From contig CACXGN010000005.1 of NCBI GenBank assembly GCA_902767225.1, positions 50,801 through 114,800 on the forward strand: 64,000 bases of DNA, written 5' to 3'. Below the pieces are notes generated by a model. It did no database searches and was not told the DNA's origin. It saw nothing but the letters and a program-made list of their open reading frames with translations. The translations under genes were made by a program, and so were the position numbers. Positions within the stretch are counted from its first letter, which is position 1, and each line of letters begins with the position of its first letter. This DNA is from an uncultured Eubacteriales bacterium (GTDB lineage: Bacteria > Bacillota > Clostridia > Christensenellales > Borkfalkiaceae). Positions 17,696 through 26,509 of this stretch are shown here, piece after piece.

Positions 17696-18847
17696 TTATT
17701 TAAGTATTTCGTCGGCAAGGTTTTCGATTTCTACTTCGTTTTCGAGTTTAATTGCCGAAAGGATCTTTACCGTAGCGTCGGTGAACGTGATGTTTTTCGA
17801 CGTGGCAAATTTTTCTTTTATTATTTTTGCGGCGGTAGGAGCCCAAGAACCGTTTTCGATAATTCCTATTTTCTTATTCTGGAAGTTTCTTTCAAGCAAG
17901 TGATTTATAAATTCATTCATGAACGGGAAAATAGACGCGTTATAAGTAGTTGTTGCGAGAACTATTTTTCCGTATCGGAAAGCGTCTTCCACGCACTCCG
18001 CCATATCTTCCCTTGCAAGATCGCTGATTGCGACTTTCGGGCAGCCGAGTTCTTTAAGTTTTTCCGCAAGAAGTTCGGCAGCCGCTTTGGTATGACCGTA
18101 AACCGAAGTGTATGCAATCATAACCCCTTCCGTTTCAACGCCGTAAGAAGACCAGGTATTATATTGTTTAAAATAATGTTCTAAATTTTCGGTCAAAATC
18201 GGACCGTGAAGCGGACAAATGATTTTTATATCAAGAGTTTTTGCTACCTTTAAAAGATTTTGAACTTGCATGCCGTATTTTCCGACGATGCCGAAATAGT
18301 ATCTTCTTGCTTCGCAGTCCCAGTCTTCTTCTACGTCTAACGCGCCGAATTTACCGAAAGCGTCGGCAGAGAATAAAATTTTATCGGTTGAATCATATGC
18401 GACCATAACTTCCGGCCAGTGAACCATAGGCGCGAACACGAAAGTAAGGTTATGTTTTCCGAGCGAAACCGTTTCGTTATTATTGACGAGTTTAACGTTA
18501 TTCCCCGAAAAATCGTAGAAATTTTTAAGCATATTCAAAGTTTTTGCGTTAAGAATAAGCGTTGCGTTCGGATATTTTACCAAAAAGTTCATTATATTTG
18601 CCGAGTGATCGGGTTCCATATGCAATATAATAAGATAATCCGGCAATCTATCGCCTAAAACGTTTGAAATATTTTCAAGCCACTCGTTTTGAAATTTTGC
18701 GTCGACAGAATCGAAAACGGCAATTTTATCGTCTAAAATAACGTATGAATTATATGCCATACCGTTGGGAACGATATACTGACCTTCAAAAAGGTCTAAT
18801 ATATGATCGTTAACGCCAACGTATTTAACGTCTTCGGTAATTTTCAT
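17696..18847 (-). CDS. fprA: A-type flavodiiron protein (oxygen/NO reductase)
   Basis: Cytoplasmic flavoprotein of 383 residues that reduces oxygen to water, or NO to N2O, in anaerobes. The N-terminal metallo-beta-lactamase domain keeps the diiron ligands: HMEPDH, the VHW histidine, SADAFG aspartate and CPLHGP. The C-terminal flavodoxin domain (about 245-383) opens with YTSVYGHTKAAAE. No rubredoxin domain is fused. It has its own promoter and terminator, consistent with a stand-alone oxygen-defence gene. Confidence 0.92.
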   Translation of the reverse strand: MKITEDVKYVGVNDHILDLFEGQYIVPNGMAYNSYVILDDKIAVFDSVDAKFQNEWLENISNVLGDRLPDYLIILHMEPDHSANIMNFLVKYPNATLILNAKTLNMLKNFYDFSGNNVKLVNNNETVSLGKHNLTFVFAPMVHWPEVMVAYDSTDKILFSADAFGKFGALDVEEDWDCEARRYYFGIVGKYGMQVQNLLKVAKTLDIKIICPLHGPILTENLEHYFKQYNTWSSYGVETEGVMIAYTSVYGHTKAAAELLAEKLKELGCPKVAISDLAREDMAECVEDAFRYGKIVLATTTYNASIFPFMNEFINHLLERNFQNKKIGIIENGSWAPTAAKIIKEKFATSKNITFTDATVKILSAIKLENEVEIENLADEILK

Positions 18848-18867
18848 AAAAATCTCCTATAACTAAA

Positions 18868-18895
18868 ATAAAGCGACTTTTTTTCGTCGCTTTAT
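18868..18895 (-). promoter_or_regulatory. Hairpin at the 5' end of the fprA transcript
   Basis: A perfect 10-bp inverted repeat (ATAAAGCGAC / GTCGCTTTAT, 8-nt loop) lies just downstream of the fprA -10 box and upstream of its ribosome-binding site. It could end degV readthrough, stabilise the fprA mRNA 5' end, or both. Confidence 0.55.
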
Positions 18896-18896
18896 C

Positions 18897-18925
18897 ATTA
18901 TATATTATAAATAAAAAGTTGTCAA
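18897..18925 (-). promoter_or_regulatory. Promoter of fprA
   Basis: Minus strand: TTGACA (18925-18920), 17 bp, TATAAT (18902-18897), perfect consensus. Predicted start point is about 18890, inside the hairpin. Confidence 0.8.
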
Positions 18926-18941
18926 AGAAAATTCGGGCAAA

Positions 18942-19790
18942 TCAGACCTTTCCGCCGTCGTTGATATATAAAATCCCAAGGCAGTTTTCCCCGCAATGGC
19001 TGGTGATCGTGCCGCCCGCTCTTGTAACATAAACGTTCTTAAATCCTGCGTTTTTAACTTCGGTCATTGCCGCGTCAAGCGTTTTTTCGTCCGCAGTAGT
19101 GTAGGTTATAAAAACGTTCTCTAAATCGGGATTATTGAATTCTTCGAGAGTATCTTTACAATAGCTTTGAACCACACGGTCAAAGTTTCCGCGATATTTT
19201 TTGCCGGAGATCATCTTTCCGTCTTTAACTATTATCTGCGGTCTGATTTTAAGAAGATTTGCCCCGAAATAAACGAGCGCGTTGCATCTTCCGCCTTTAT
19301 AAAGATAGTCAAGCCGTTTAAGAGCAAAACTCGCCTGAACGAAAGGAACTCTCTTTTGGCACTTTTCGAAAACGGTTTTAACGTCTTCTCCGCTATCGAT
19401 AAGTTTTCTTGCATATAGAATAAGCAAAGAAATACCCGTCGATAAGGATCTTGAATCGATTACGAAAACGTTGTTTAATTTTTCCGCAACGGTTACAGCG
19501 TTTTTATACGCGCTTGAAATTTCCGAAGAAAGTGAAAAATGAATTATTGCGTCGTAATCTTTTAAGATTTTCCCGAAATGTTCTTCGTATTGATATTCGT
19601 TTACCGCCGCGGTTTTGGGAAGAATATTGTTCTTGTTCACAAAATCGATAATCTGATCGGTGGTGATTTCACCGTCAAGATAATTATCGTCCCCAAGCAA
19701 TACCGAAAACGGAACGATTTTTACGTCCAAAGTTTCAATAAGTTCTTTCGTTAAATCTACGGTAGACTCTGCTGAAATTGCAATTTTCAT
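18942..19790 (-). CDS. DegV-family fatty-acid-binding protein
   Basis: Protein of 282 residues of the DegV fold (FakB family), which binds a fatty acid for phosphorylation by the FakA kinase. Features are the N-terminal SAESTVDL, the lid-side region FVIDSRSLSTGISLLI and the C-terminal ITSHCGENCLGILYI, a variant of the usual ISxHxGPG motif. A FakA/YloV-like gene lies at 24328-25959. A GAGGTG ribosome-binding site precedes the ATG. Confidence 0.88.
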   Translation of the reverse strand: MKIAISAESTVDLTKELIETLDVKIVPFSVLLGDDNYLDGEITTDQIIDFVNKNNILPKTAAVNEYQYEEHFGKILKDYDAIIHFSLSSEISSAYKNAVTVAEKLNNVFVIDSRSLSTGISLLILYARKLIDSGEDVKTVFEKCQKRVPFVQASFALKRLDYLYKGGRCNALVYFGANLLKIRPQIIVKDGKMISGKKYRGNFDRVVQSYCKDTLEEFNNPDLENVFITYTTADEKTLDAAMTEVKNAGFKNVYVTRAGGTITSHCGENCLGILYINDGGKV

Positions 19791-19884
19791 AGTAATTCAC
19801 CTCGCAATTTATTTTATTATTTATATATTTTTTTTACAAATTCAATTACTCTCTAATTTAATAATTTTTCTCTATAATATTTTT

Positions 19885-19928
19885 TCTATCGGTAGAGTTT
19901 AAAATTATTATCTCTACTAAAAGTAGAA
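19885..19928. promoter_or_regulatory. Nested inverted repeats between degV-type and XRE genes
   Basis: TCTACT-AAAA-AGTAGA (19913-19928) is a perfect inverted repeat. A related TCTATCGGTAGA lies at 19885-19896, and GTAGAG (19892-19897) pairs with CTCTAC (19912-19917). They sit 40-80 bp upstream of the XRE -35 box and may be its operators. Confidence 0.4.
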
Positions 19929-19965
19929 TTATATTGAAATTTATTACGAAAAAGCAAAAAAACAT

Positions 19966-19993
19966 TGATTTTAATTAAAAGATATGATATTAT
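19966..19993 (+). promoter_or_regulatory. Promoter of the XRE/FTR/thioredoxin operon
   Basis: TTGATT (19966-19971), 16 bp, TATTAT (19988-19993). The -10 ends six bases before the ATG at 20000, which predicts a leaderless mRNA. Confidence 0.55.
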
Positions 19994-19999
19994 ATTGAT

Positions 20000-20599
20000 A
20001 TGGACGTTAAAGAAAATTTAGCAAAAAACTTGGTCGTTTGCAGAAAGTCGCTTAACCTAACCCAAGCCGAACTTGCCGAAAAACTTAATTATTCCGATAA
20101 ATCCGTATCGAAATGGGAACGCGGAGAAGCTGTTCCCGACCTTACAGTTTTACACGAATTATCAAAACTTTACGGAATAAGCATCGATACGCTGATTTCT
20201 TCGCAGTTTGATAAAAAACCGATCACTCTTAAAAATATTCCGAAAAAAAGATTTATCATAAGCGGGGCGGCGCTCGGCGGAATTTGGCTTCTGGTTATTC
20301 TCGCATTTTGTTTTGTGGGAGTTATTTTCCCCGATTTTATGCACAAAAGTTGGCTCGCTTTTATTATTGCGATCCCGTTAAGTTTTTTAGTTATACTTAT
20401 ATTTACTTCAATTTGGGGCAAACATATATTGAACCTTATATTCACTTCCCTGTTTGCATGGACTTTTATAGGGGCGCTTTATATCGTTCTTGCGGTATGT
20501 CTTATTAATCCACCTAACACTCTTTGGCTTATATATCTAGTGGGCGTTCCTACGCAAGTTTTATTGTTGCTGTTCTTTTTCTATAAAAAGGTAAAATAA
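20000..20599 (+). CDS. XRE-family regulator with C-terminal membrane domain
   Basis: Protein of 199 residues. An HTH domain (about 8-62; LTQAELAEKLNYSDKSVSKWERGEAVPD, quoted in part) is followed by about four hydrophobic segments (roughly 85-197). This layout is common in Clostridia and suggests a membrane-tethered regulator; the signal is unknown. It is related throughout its HTH to the gene at 63214-63819. The next gene starts two bases after its stop. Confidence 0.85.
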   Translation: MDVKENLAKNLVVCRKSLNLTQAELAEKLNYSDKSVSKWERGEAVPDLTVLHELSKLYGISIDTLISSQFDKKPITLKNIPKKRFIISGAALGGIWLLVILAFCFVGVIFPDFMHKSWLAFIIAIPLSFLVILIFTSIWGKHILNLIFTSLFAWTFIGALYIVLAVCLINPPNTLWLIYLVGVPTQVLLLLFFFYKKVK

Positions 20600-20601
20600 T
20601 T

Positions 20602-20802
20602 ATGAAAGTTATATATAATCCGGATAAAGAAATTGTTGAAAGAATTAAAGAAGGGTTAAAAAGAACGGGCGGATATTGCCCTTGCAGAATTTTTAGGACG
20701 GAAGAATACAAATGTATGTGCAAAGAATTCCGCGACCAGATCGCCGATCCGGATTTTGAAGGATTTTGCCATTGCTTATTATATTATAAAAAGAAAGATT
20801 AA
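20602..20802 (+). CDS. Ferredoxin-thioredoxin reductase catalytic-chain-like protein
   Basis: Small iron-sulfur/disulfide protein of 66 residues with CPCR (26-29), CMC (38-40) and FCHC (55-58). CxC, CxC and CHC are the six cysteines that hold the 4Fe-4S cluster and redox disulfide in the catalytic chain of ferredoxin-thioredoxin reductase. Plant and cyanobacterial chains are about 110 residues with CPC-x16-CPC-x8-CHC; here the spacing is x9 and x15. The thioredoxin gene begins ten bases after its stop. It probably passes electrons from ferredoxin to that thioredoxin. No partner variable chain is nearby. Confidence 0.8.
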   Translation: MKVIYNPDKEIVERIKEGLKRTGGYCPCRIFRTEEYKCMCKEFRDQIADPDFEGFCHCLLYYKKKD

Positions 20803-20812
20803 AGGAGAAATT

Positions 20813-21130
20813 ATGAACGAGATTGAATTAACAGTAGAAAATTTTGAAAAAGAAGTTATTAATTCAGAATTACCCGTTATGGTAGATTTTTGGGCTGCAT
20901 GGTGCGGCCCTTGCAGAATGCTCGCCCCCACCGTTGAAGAAATTGCGAACGAATATGCGGGAAAAATAAAGGTTGGCAAAGTTAACGTTGACGAACAGAT
21001 GGATCTTGCGATAAAATACAATACCGTAAGTATTCCGACCGTTATTTTCTTTAAGGACGGGAAAGTCGTAAATACCTTAATAGGATTAAGGGATAAATCC
21101 GAATTTACTGATTTTATTAAAACTTTATAA
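20813..21130 (+). CDS. trxA: Thioredoxin
   Basis: Cytoplasmic disulfide reductant of 105 residues with the classic active site WCGPC, the cis-proline in SIPTVIFF and a standard length. The ATG at 20813 has an AAAGGAG site; a longer reading from 20756 overlaps the previous gene and is unlikely. It is the last gene of the XRE/FTR-like/Trx operon. Confidence 0.93.
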   Translation: MNEIELTVENFEKEVINSELPVMVDFWAAWCGPCRMLAPTVEEIANEYAGKIKVGKVNVDEQMDLAIKYNTVSIPTVIFFKDGKVVNTLIGLRDKSEFTDFIKTL

Positions 21131-21141
21131 TCTTAACGTTA

Positions 21142-21174
21142 AAAAAAGCGCTCTGAATTTCAGAGCGCTTTTTT
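21142..21174. terminator. Bidirectional terminator
   Basis: GCGCTCTGA / TCAGAGCGC stem with flanking A6 and T6 tracts. It ends both trxA and the minus-strand XRE gene. Confidence 0.85.
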
Positions 21175-21487
21175 ATTTTAACTTTTTCATTAAATCAATT
21201 ATCGTCTGTTTACTGTCGGGAGATAAATCATTATACATCTCCAAAACATTTTTATCTTCCTTATTATATTGTTCACCAAGATAAAAGAAATCTTGGATAG
21301 TAATACCAACAACGTCGCAAAAATCTAAAAGAGTTTTGACTTTTAATTCAATGCTCTTGTTCTCTATTGTAGACATAAATTGCGGATTATATCCAAGCCT
21401 TGAACTTGTTTCTCTTAAAGACAAGTTCGCTTGCGTTCTGAAAAAACCAACCCTTCTTATAATTTCATCATAAGTCAAATTTTCCAT
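21173..21487 (-). CDS. XRE-family transcriptional regulator
   Basis: Protein of 104 residues with a lambda-repressor-type HTH (about 5-62; LSLRETSSRLGYNPQFMSTIE region) and a short helical tail. It has an AAGGAG site. It is divergent from the SLOG gene at 21688, with inverted repeats in between, so it may regulate that gene and itself. Confidence 0.85.
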   Translation of the reverse strand: MENLTYDEIIRRVGFFRTQANLSLRETSSRLGYNPQFMSTIENKSIELKVKTLLDFCDVVGITIQDFFYLGEQYNKEDKNVLEMYNDLSPDSKQTIIDLMKKLK

Positions 21488-21558
21488 ACCAACTCTCCTT
21501 ATGAATATTTTAAATTATTTATAATCAAAACCCGATTGAGCCACTATTATTAAATATT

Positions 21559-21611
21559 TGAATTTATTCAAAAATGATATACTGTTTCAATCATTTATGA
21601 TATAATGATTG
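21559..21611. promoter_or_regulatory. Inverted repeats between XRE and SLOG genes
   Basis: TTGAATTTATTCAA (21559-21572) is a near-perfect palindrome. CAATCAT-N10-ATGATTG (21588-21611) is a second one. They are candidate operators for the XRE protein encoded on the left. Confidence 0.45.
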
Positions 21612-21687
21612 TGTGGTTAACTTATTTTAATTGAGTTATTGACTTATTATTAGATTTATATACCAAACACTAACATATGGGATTAGT

Positions 21688-22221
21688 ATGAAAATTAAAA
21701 GTTGTTGCTTTATCGGGCACAGAAACGTTGAGATAACGGAAGAGCTTAAAGCCGAAGTCAAAAATTATATTGAATACTTAATTAAAGAAGAAAACGTAAA
21801 AAATTTTTTAATAGGTAGCCGCAGTAACTTTAATTATCTTTGCCACTCGATTTTAGAAGAATTAAAAGAAAAATTCCCGTCAATTAAACTAATCGCTTAC
21901 GAGTGTAAAAGTGAAGCGGCGATTTTAAAAAGCGAAAAAAGAAAGTGGGAAAAGATTTTTTCTGAAATGGAAAATAAGGACGTAAGTGTTCTTTGTGTAG
22001 ATGAAATACATGAATATAAAAATAAATATACTTCCGGAAAAGCGGCTTATATAGAAAGAAATCAGGCAATGATAGACGACAGCGATTTTTGCTTATTTTA
22101 TTTTGACAAGGATTATATACCTTTAAAAAAGAATTTTTCAATATCAAATTCCGGAACGGCTATTGCATATATATATGCCGAACGAAAAAAGAAAATAATT
22201 AAAAATTTTTTTGATAATTAA
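21688..22221 (+). CDS. SLOG-family (DUF1273/YpsA-like) protein
   Basis: Protein of 177 residues. The N-terminal GHRNVEI matches the Rossmann-like SLOG family opening (CCFIGHR), and the C-terminal NSGTAIAYIYA is the family's SGT region. The middle is highly charged. SLOG proteins are thought to bind nucleotide-type ligands, and some sit in conflict systems, but no effector is fused here. A GGGA site precedes the ATG. Confidence 0.75.
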   Translation: MKIKSCCFIGHRNVEITEELKAEVKNYIEYLIKEENVKNFLIGSRSNFNYLCHSILEELKEKFPSIKLIAYECKSEAAILKSEKRKWEKIFSEMENKDVSVLCVDEIHEYKNKYTSGKAAYIERNQAMIDDSDFCLFYFDKDYIPLKKNFSISNSGTAIAYIYAERKKKIIKNFFDN

Positions 22222-22256
22222 AAACGCTTTAACCGTATTTGTTAAAGCGTTTTTTA
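22221..22256. terminator. Bidirectional terminator
   Basis: AAAACGCTTTAAC / GTTAAAGCGTTTT, a 13-bp perfect stem with a 7-nt loop and T-run, between the SLOG gene and recG. Confidence 0.85.
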
Positions 22257-22268
22257 TAGTTTAATTCT

Positions 22269-24287
22269 TTAATTGAACGAAATATCTTTTAGTTTATCGT
22301 ATTTTTTAACGGCGTAATCACGAACGGAGGTAAAATCGTAACCAGACTCGAAAAATTCGTCGCTTATTTTTTTTGCAAGGAAGATAGATTCAGTTCCGTA
22401 GACAAGTGCGCCGAGATCGGAAATATATTTTCCGCTTTGGCGGTTCCCCATAAAATCCCCCGCGCCGCGGAACTTAAAGTCGTATTCGGAGATTTTAAAC
22501 CCGTCGGAATTTTTTCTGAAAACGTCAAGCCGTTCCATAGCCGCGCCGTCGGTTTTTGAAGTCAGCAAAAAACAATAACTTTTAATATCCGATCTTCCGA
22601 CTCTTCCGCGAAGTTGGTGCAGTTGAGAAAGCCCGAACCGTTCTGCGTTAAAGATGACCATAACGGACGCAGACGGAACGTCAACCCCGACTTCGATAAC
22701 GGTTGTAGATACTAATACGTCATACTTTTTATCTTTAAAGTCTTGCATAACCGAATTTTTTTCGGTTTCTTTCATTTTGCCGTGCAAAAGCCCTATTCTT
22801 AAAGAAGGCATTTTTTCTTTTAATTCTTCAAAAAGTTCGGTAACGCTTATAAGCGTTCCTTCTTCGTCCCCCTCTATTTTTGGGCAAACAAAATAAGTTT
22901 GCCTTCCTTCTTTTGCTTCTCTTTCGATAAATTTAAGCATATCGGCATATTTTTCTTTGGGAACGATATTCGTTTGAATTTCTTTACGGTTTTTAGGTTT
23001 ATCCTTAACCGTTGTTATATCTAAATCGCCGTAGAAAATTAAGGACAGAGTTCTTGGGATAGGCGTTGCACTCATAACCAAAACGTCAGGGGTTTTCCCT
23101 TTCGATAAAAGTCCGCTACGCTGCGCGACGCCGAACCTTTGCTGCTCGTCGCACACGCACATAGAAAGGTTTTTAAACTCTACGTCGTCTTCTAATATAG
23201 CGTGCGTGCCAACCAAAACGTTTATAATGCCACTTTTTGCCGCATCTTTAACGTCGCGCTTTTCTTTGGGCTTTAACGATCCGACCAAAAGATCTACGTT
23301 ATAGGTAGGAAAAGCCTTTTTCATAGCGGCGAAATTTTGCCTTGCCAAAACTTCGGTTGGGGCAAGCACTACCGCCTGATATCCGCTTTTGATCGCGACA
23401 TAAATTGCGCAAGTGCTTACTGCGGTTTTACCGCTTCCAACGTCGCCTTGCATCAACCTATTCATAGTTTTATCGGACGTCATATCCGAATAAATATCGT
23501 TTACGGCGGATTTTTGCCCGTCGGTAAATTCAAACGGGAAAGTATTTTTTATAAAATTTTCGAGTTCTTCTTTCGAACAGTTATATTTATTATGCCGTAT
23601 CTGTTCTCTTCCGCCTTTTATTATCTTAAAAGCGGAAATAAGCGCGAAATATTCTTCAACGGCTATTCTATCGGACGCTTTTTCAACCCCGTCAAACGAA
23701 CTGGGATTATGAACTTCGCGATAGGCGGAATAAAGATTGCCTAGTTGGTATTTTTTTTGAAGATCTATGGGGATTAACGAAGTCGGTTTTTCAATATCTA
23801 CCGAAAGGCGGACTGCGTCTCTTATGATTTTTTGGGTTAGATTGCCCCTGCAAACGTATTGCGGGACGATACCTTTTAGTCTGAACGCCGACTCGCAAGG
23901 TTCAAACGACGGGTTTACCATACTGATCACGCCGAGTTTATTTGTGACACGCCCGTAAAACAGATATTCTTCGCCCACTTTCAGCCGATTTATAACGTAT
24001 GGCTGGTTAAACCAAAGGATTTGGAATACAAGGCCTTCCTGTTCGCATATTACCTTAATAAAGCCGCCCTTTTTTCTCGCCATAAATCTATTGACCGGCA
24101 TACTTATTATTCTTGCGGCAGTTAAAACAATGTCGTTATGATAGCAATTTTTTAGAAGTTGCTTTTCCCTAAGATCTAAATAGGCGCGCGGAAAAAATCT
24201 CGCTAAATCGTAGGTGTCTACAATCCCGAGTTTATTAAAGTCCGCTTCACGCTTTTCGTTTATTCCTTTGATCTTGGTAATTTCCAT
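22269..24287 (-). CDS. recG: ATP-dependent DNA helicase RecG
   Basis: Replication-fork reversal helicase of 672 residues. The wedge/OB domain is at about 55-180. Helicase motifs are QGDVGSGKT (Walker A), CDEQQRFG (motif II, usually DEQHRFG), MSATPIPRTL (motif III), TTVIEVGVDVP and QLHQLRGRVGRS (motif VI). The TRG-type end GDFMGNRQSG is present. The histidine-to-glutamine change in motif II is the only oddity. Confidence 0.95.
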   Translation of the reverse strand: MEITKIKGINEKREADFNKLGIVDTYDLARFFPRAYLDLREKQLLKNCYHNDIVLTAARIISMPVNRFMARKKGGFIKVICEQEGLVFQILWFNQPYVINRLKVGEEYLFYGRVTNKLGVISMVNPSFEPCESAFRLKGIVPQYVCRGNLTQKIIRDAVRLSVDIEKPTSLIPIDLQKKYQLGNLYSAYREVHNPSSFDGVEKASDRIAVEEYFALISAFKIIKGGREQIRHNKYNCSKEELENFIKNTFPFEFTDGQKSAVNDIYSDMTSDKTMNRLMQGDVGSGKTAVSTCAIYVAIKSGYQAVVLAPTEVLARQNFAAMKKAFPTYNVDLLVGSLKPKEKRDVKDAAKSGIINVLVGTHAILEDDVEFKNLSMCVCDEQQRFGVAQRSGLLSKGKTPDVLVMSATPIPRTLSLIFYGDLDITTVKDKPKNRKEIQTNIVPKEKYADMLKFIEREAKEGRQTYFVCPKIEGDEEGTLISVTELFEELKEKMPSLRIGLLHGKMKETEKNSVMQDFKDKKYDVLVSTTVIEVGVDVPSASVMVIFNAERFGLSQLHQLRGRVGRSDIKSYCFLLTSKTDGAAMERLDVFRKNSDGFKISEYDFKFRGAGDFMGNRQSGKYISDLGALVYGTESIFLAKKISDEFFESGYDFTSVRDYAVKKYDKLKDISFN

Positions 24288-24327
24288 AACTTTATTAAAA
24301 AAGGGAAAGATTAACTTTCCCTTCGTT

Positions 24328-25959
24328 TTATTCTAACGAAATATAATAATAATAAATAGGTTGACCGCCGTAGTGAATATCGACGTCGATATTCGGATAA
24401 ACGTCTGATATTCTTGCCGATAAAGCGTTTGCCTGTTCTTCGGTAACGTCTTTTCCGTAATACAGCGTTACAAGTTCTTCGCCCGTTCTTAATCTTCCGA
24501 TAAGGTCTATCGCAATGTCGTCAATATTATTTCCTTGCGCTAAAATCTTCTTATTGTCAAGCCCTATAATGTCGCCCACTTTAAGTTCAAACCCGTCAAC
24601 CTTAGTGGATCTGACAGCCGTGGTAATCTGACCGACGGTAACGGCGTCAAGCGCGTGGATCATATTCGCCTTATTTTCGTCAACCGGAAGTTCGGGGTTA
24701 AAGGCAAGCGCCGCTGAAAAACCTTGCGGAACGTTTCTTGTGGGGATAACGTGAATCGTCTTGTTTTCTACCAACGATTTTGCCTGTTCGGCAGCAAGGA
24801 TAATGTTCTTATTATTAGGGAAAACGAAAACGTTTTCTGCGTTAACTCTTGCAACGGCGTTCGCAATATCGTTTGCGGACGGGTTCATCGATTGACCGCC
24901 TTCGATAACTTCGTCTACCATAAGGTCTTTGAATATTCCGGTCAGCCCGTCGCCGCTGGAAACGGCAACCATACCGATTTCTTTCTTTTCCGCTTCATAC
25001 TTTTTAATAAGAGCGCGGTTTTGCTCCAACATGTTTTCGATTTTCAGTTTATCGAGCTCGCCGAGTTCCAACGCTTTGGTGAGCGCCATACCCGGAGTGT
25101 TGGTATGAACGTGAACTTTAACGAATTCAAGATCGCCGATAACTATAACGCTATCGCCCATCTTCATTAGCGTTTCTTTAAGCCTTTCGATATCGGCAAG
25201 AGTGGTCTTCTTTTTAAGGTTAATTATAAAAAATTCCGTGCAATATGCAAATTCGATATTTGCGCCGAGAGTCATAATGTCGGCGTGTTCCATAGCGGTT
25301 TCTGTGGATTTTGTGTCCGGAATATCGATGGAAACGTCAATCTTTTCGCCCATCAACGCCTTAAACATACCTTCAAAAACGCACATAAGCCCTTTTCCGC
25401 CCGCGTCCACAACGCCCGCTTTTGCTAAAACAGGCAAAAGTTTCGGCGTAAGTTCGACCGCTTCATTTCCCTTTTTAAGGATCTCCGGAAAGAAAAGTTC
25501 AAAGTCTTTCTGCTTATTTTTAATTGACTGCGCGTGTTCCGCAACCATTCTTGCAACGGTGAGCATCGTGCCTTCTTTCGGTTGGCTTACCGCGCCGTAA
25601 GCAACTTCCGCACCCTGCAATAGCGCGTTGGCAAATGCCTTTGTATCTATTTCGTTAAGGTCTTTAACGTAACTGCAAAAACCCCTTAAAACCTGTGAGA
25701 GAATAACGCCTGAATTTCCGCGAGCGCCTTTTAAAGCCCCCTTGGACGCCGCTTCGGCAATGTCGGCAATTTTGTTGCTACGGGAATTAGAAAGTTCCTT
25801 GACAGCGGATTTTATGGTTAAGGACATATTCGTTCCGGTATCGCCGTCGGGAACCGGGAATACGTTAAGCGAGTCAACCACGACCCTATTTATCTCTAAA
25901 AGTTTTGCCGCAGTCGTTATCATCGACCTAAGCATCGCTCCGTTAATCGTTTTTTGCAT
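24328..25959 (-). CDS. DAK2-domain fatty acid kinase (FakA/YloV-like)
   Basis: Kinase of 543 residues that phosphorylates fatty acids bound to DegV-type proteins. The N-terminal DAK2 (DhaL-like) domain has VPDGDTGTNMSLT, GARGNSGVILSQ and GVVDAGGKGL. The C-terminal half is the YloV-specific domain. The ATG at 25959 has a GGAG site at good distance; a TTG four codons earlier coincides with that site and is rejected. It follows the Asp23-like gene, the usual yloU-yloV order. Confidence 0.9.
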   Translation of the reverse strand: MQKTINGAMLRSMITTAAKLLEINRVVVDSLNVFPVPDGDTGTNMSLTIKSAVKELSNSRSNKIADIAEAASKGALKGARGNSGVILSQVLRGFCSYVKDLNEIDTKAFANALLQGAEVAYGAVSQPKEGTMLTVARMVAEHAQSIKNKQKDFELFFPEILKKGNEAVELTPKLLPVLAKAGVVDAGGKGLMCVFEGMFKALMGEKIDVSIDIPDTKSTETAMEHADIMTLGANIEFAYCTEFFIINLKKKTTLADIERLKETLMKMGDSVIVIGDLEFVKVHVHTNTPGMALTKALELGELDKLKIENMLEQNRALIKKYEAEKKEIGMVAVSSGDGLTGIFKDLMVDEVIEGGQSMNPSANDIANAVARVNAENVFVFPNNKNIILAAEQAKSLVENKTIHVIPTRNVPQGFSAALAFNPELPVDENKANMIHALDAVTVGQITTAVRSTKVDGFELKVGDIIGLDNKKILAQGNNIDDIAIDLIGRLRTGEELVTLYYGKDVTEEQANALSARISDVYPNIDVDIHYGGQPIYYYYISLE

Positions 25960-25988
25960 ATATATCTCCAAAAAAAGAAAAAATCAAT

Positions 25989-26339
25989 TTACTGTTTAAC
26001 GCCCATTACGTTGACGTTAATAACGTCGACAAGCATACCCGTAAACTTCTCAACACGATATTTGACCGATTCTTTAAGCGCCTCTACAACCGCTTTTATT
26101 GAAATTCCGTATTTGACAACGACGGAAATTTCAATAGTGATTTTATCACCGTTCGACTTAACGTTTATTCCTTTAACGGTTTTGCCGAACTTGATAAAAG
26201 ACACTACCGAATCGCGAACGTTTTTCGGCACGAACTCCACAATCCCGTAGCAATCCCGAGCGACATAAGAAACAAATCGCTCTATCGTCTTGTCGGATAT
26301 TATTATCTTGCCGTAAATGTTGTTGGTTCTGACAGACAT
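25989..26339 (-). CDS. Asp23/Gls24-family protein (YloU-like)
   Basis: Small protein of 116 residues of the Asp23 envelope-stress family (ISDKTIERFVSYVARDCYGI; VNVMGVKQ end). It is encoded 29 bp upstream of the FakA-like gene, a conserved Firmicute pair. A GAGGT site precedes the ATG. Confidence 0.9.
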   Translation of the reverse strand: MSVRTNNIYGKIIISDKTIERFVSYVARDCYGIVEFVPKNVRDSVVSFIKFGKTVKGINVKSNGDKITIEISVVVKYGISIKAVVEALKESVKYRVEKFTGMLVDVINVNVMGVKQ

Positions 26340-26509
26340 ACTTACCTCACTATTCGATAATAATATTTTACAATATTAAACGCCATTTTGCAACCGTTTA
26401 ATTAAAATATTTACATTTATTTATAATTTCAAAACAAGAGCTTTTTTTATAAATTTTTAAATTATATTAAATTTATTTTTACTATACCGAAAAAAATGCG
26501 GTAAATAAG

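Noticed and set aside
17597..18184. 195-codon ORF on the plus strand
   Set aside because: Mostly antisense to fprA and running through its terminator; Phe/Arg-rich with no recognisable domain.
21559..21660. Leaderless start for the SLOG gene
   Set aside because: Possible -35/-10 pairs have poor spacing and a GGGA site precedes the ATG, so I did not add it to the leaderless set.
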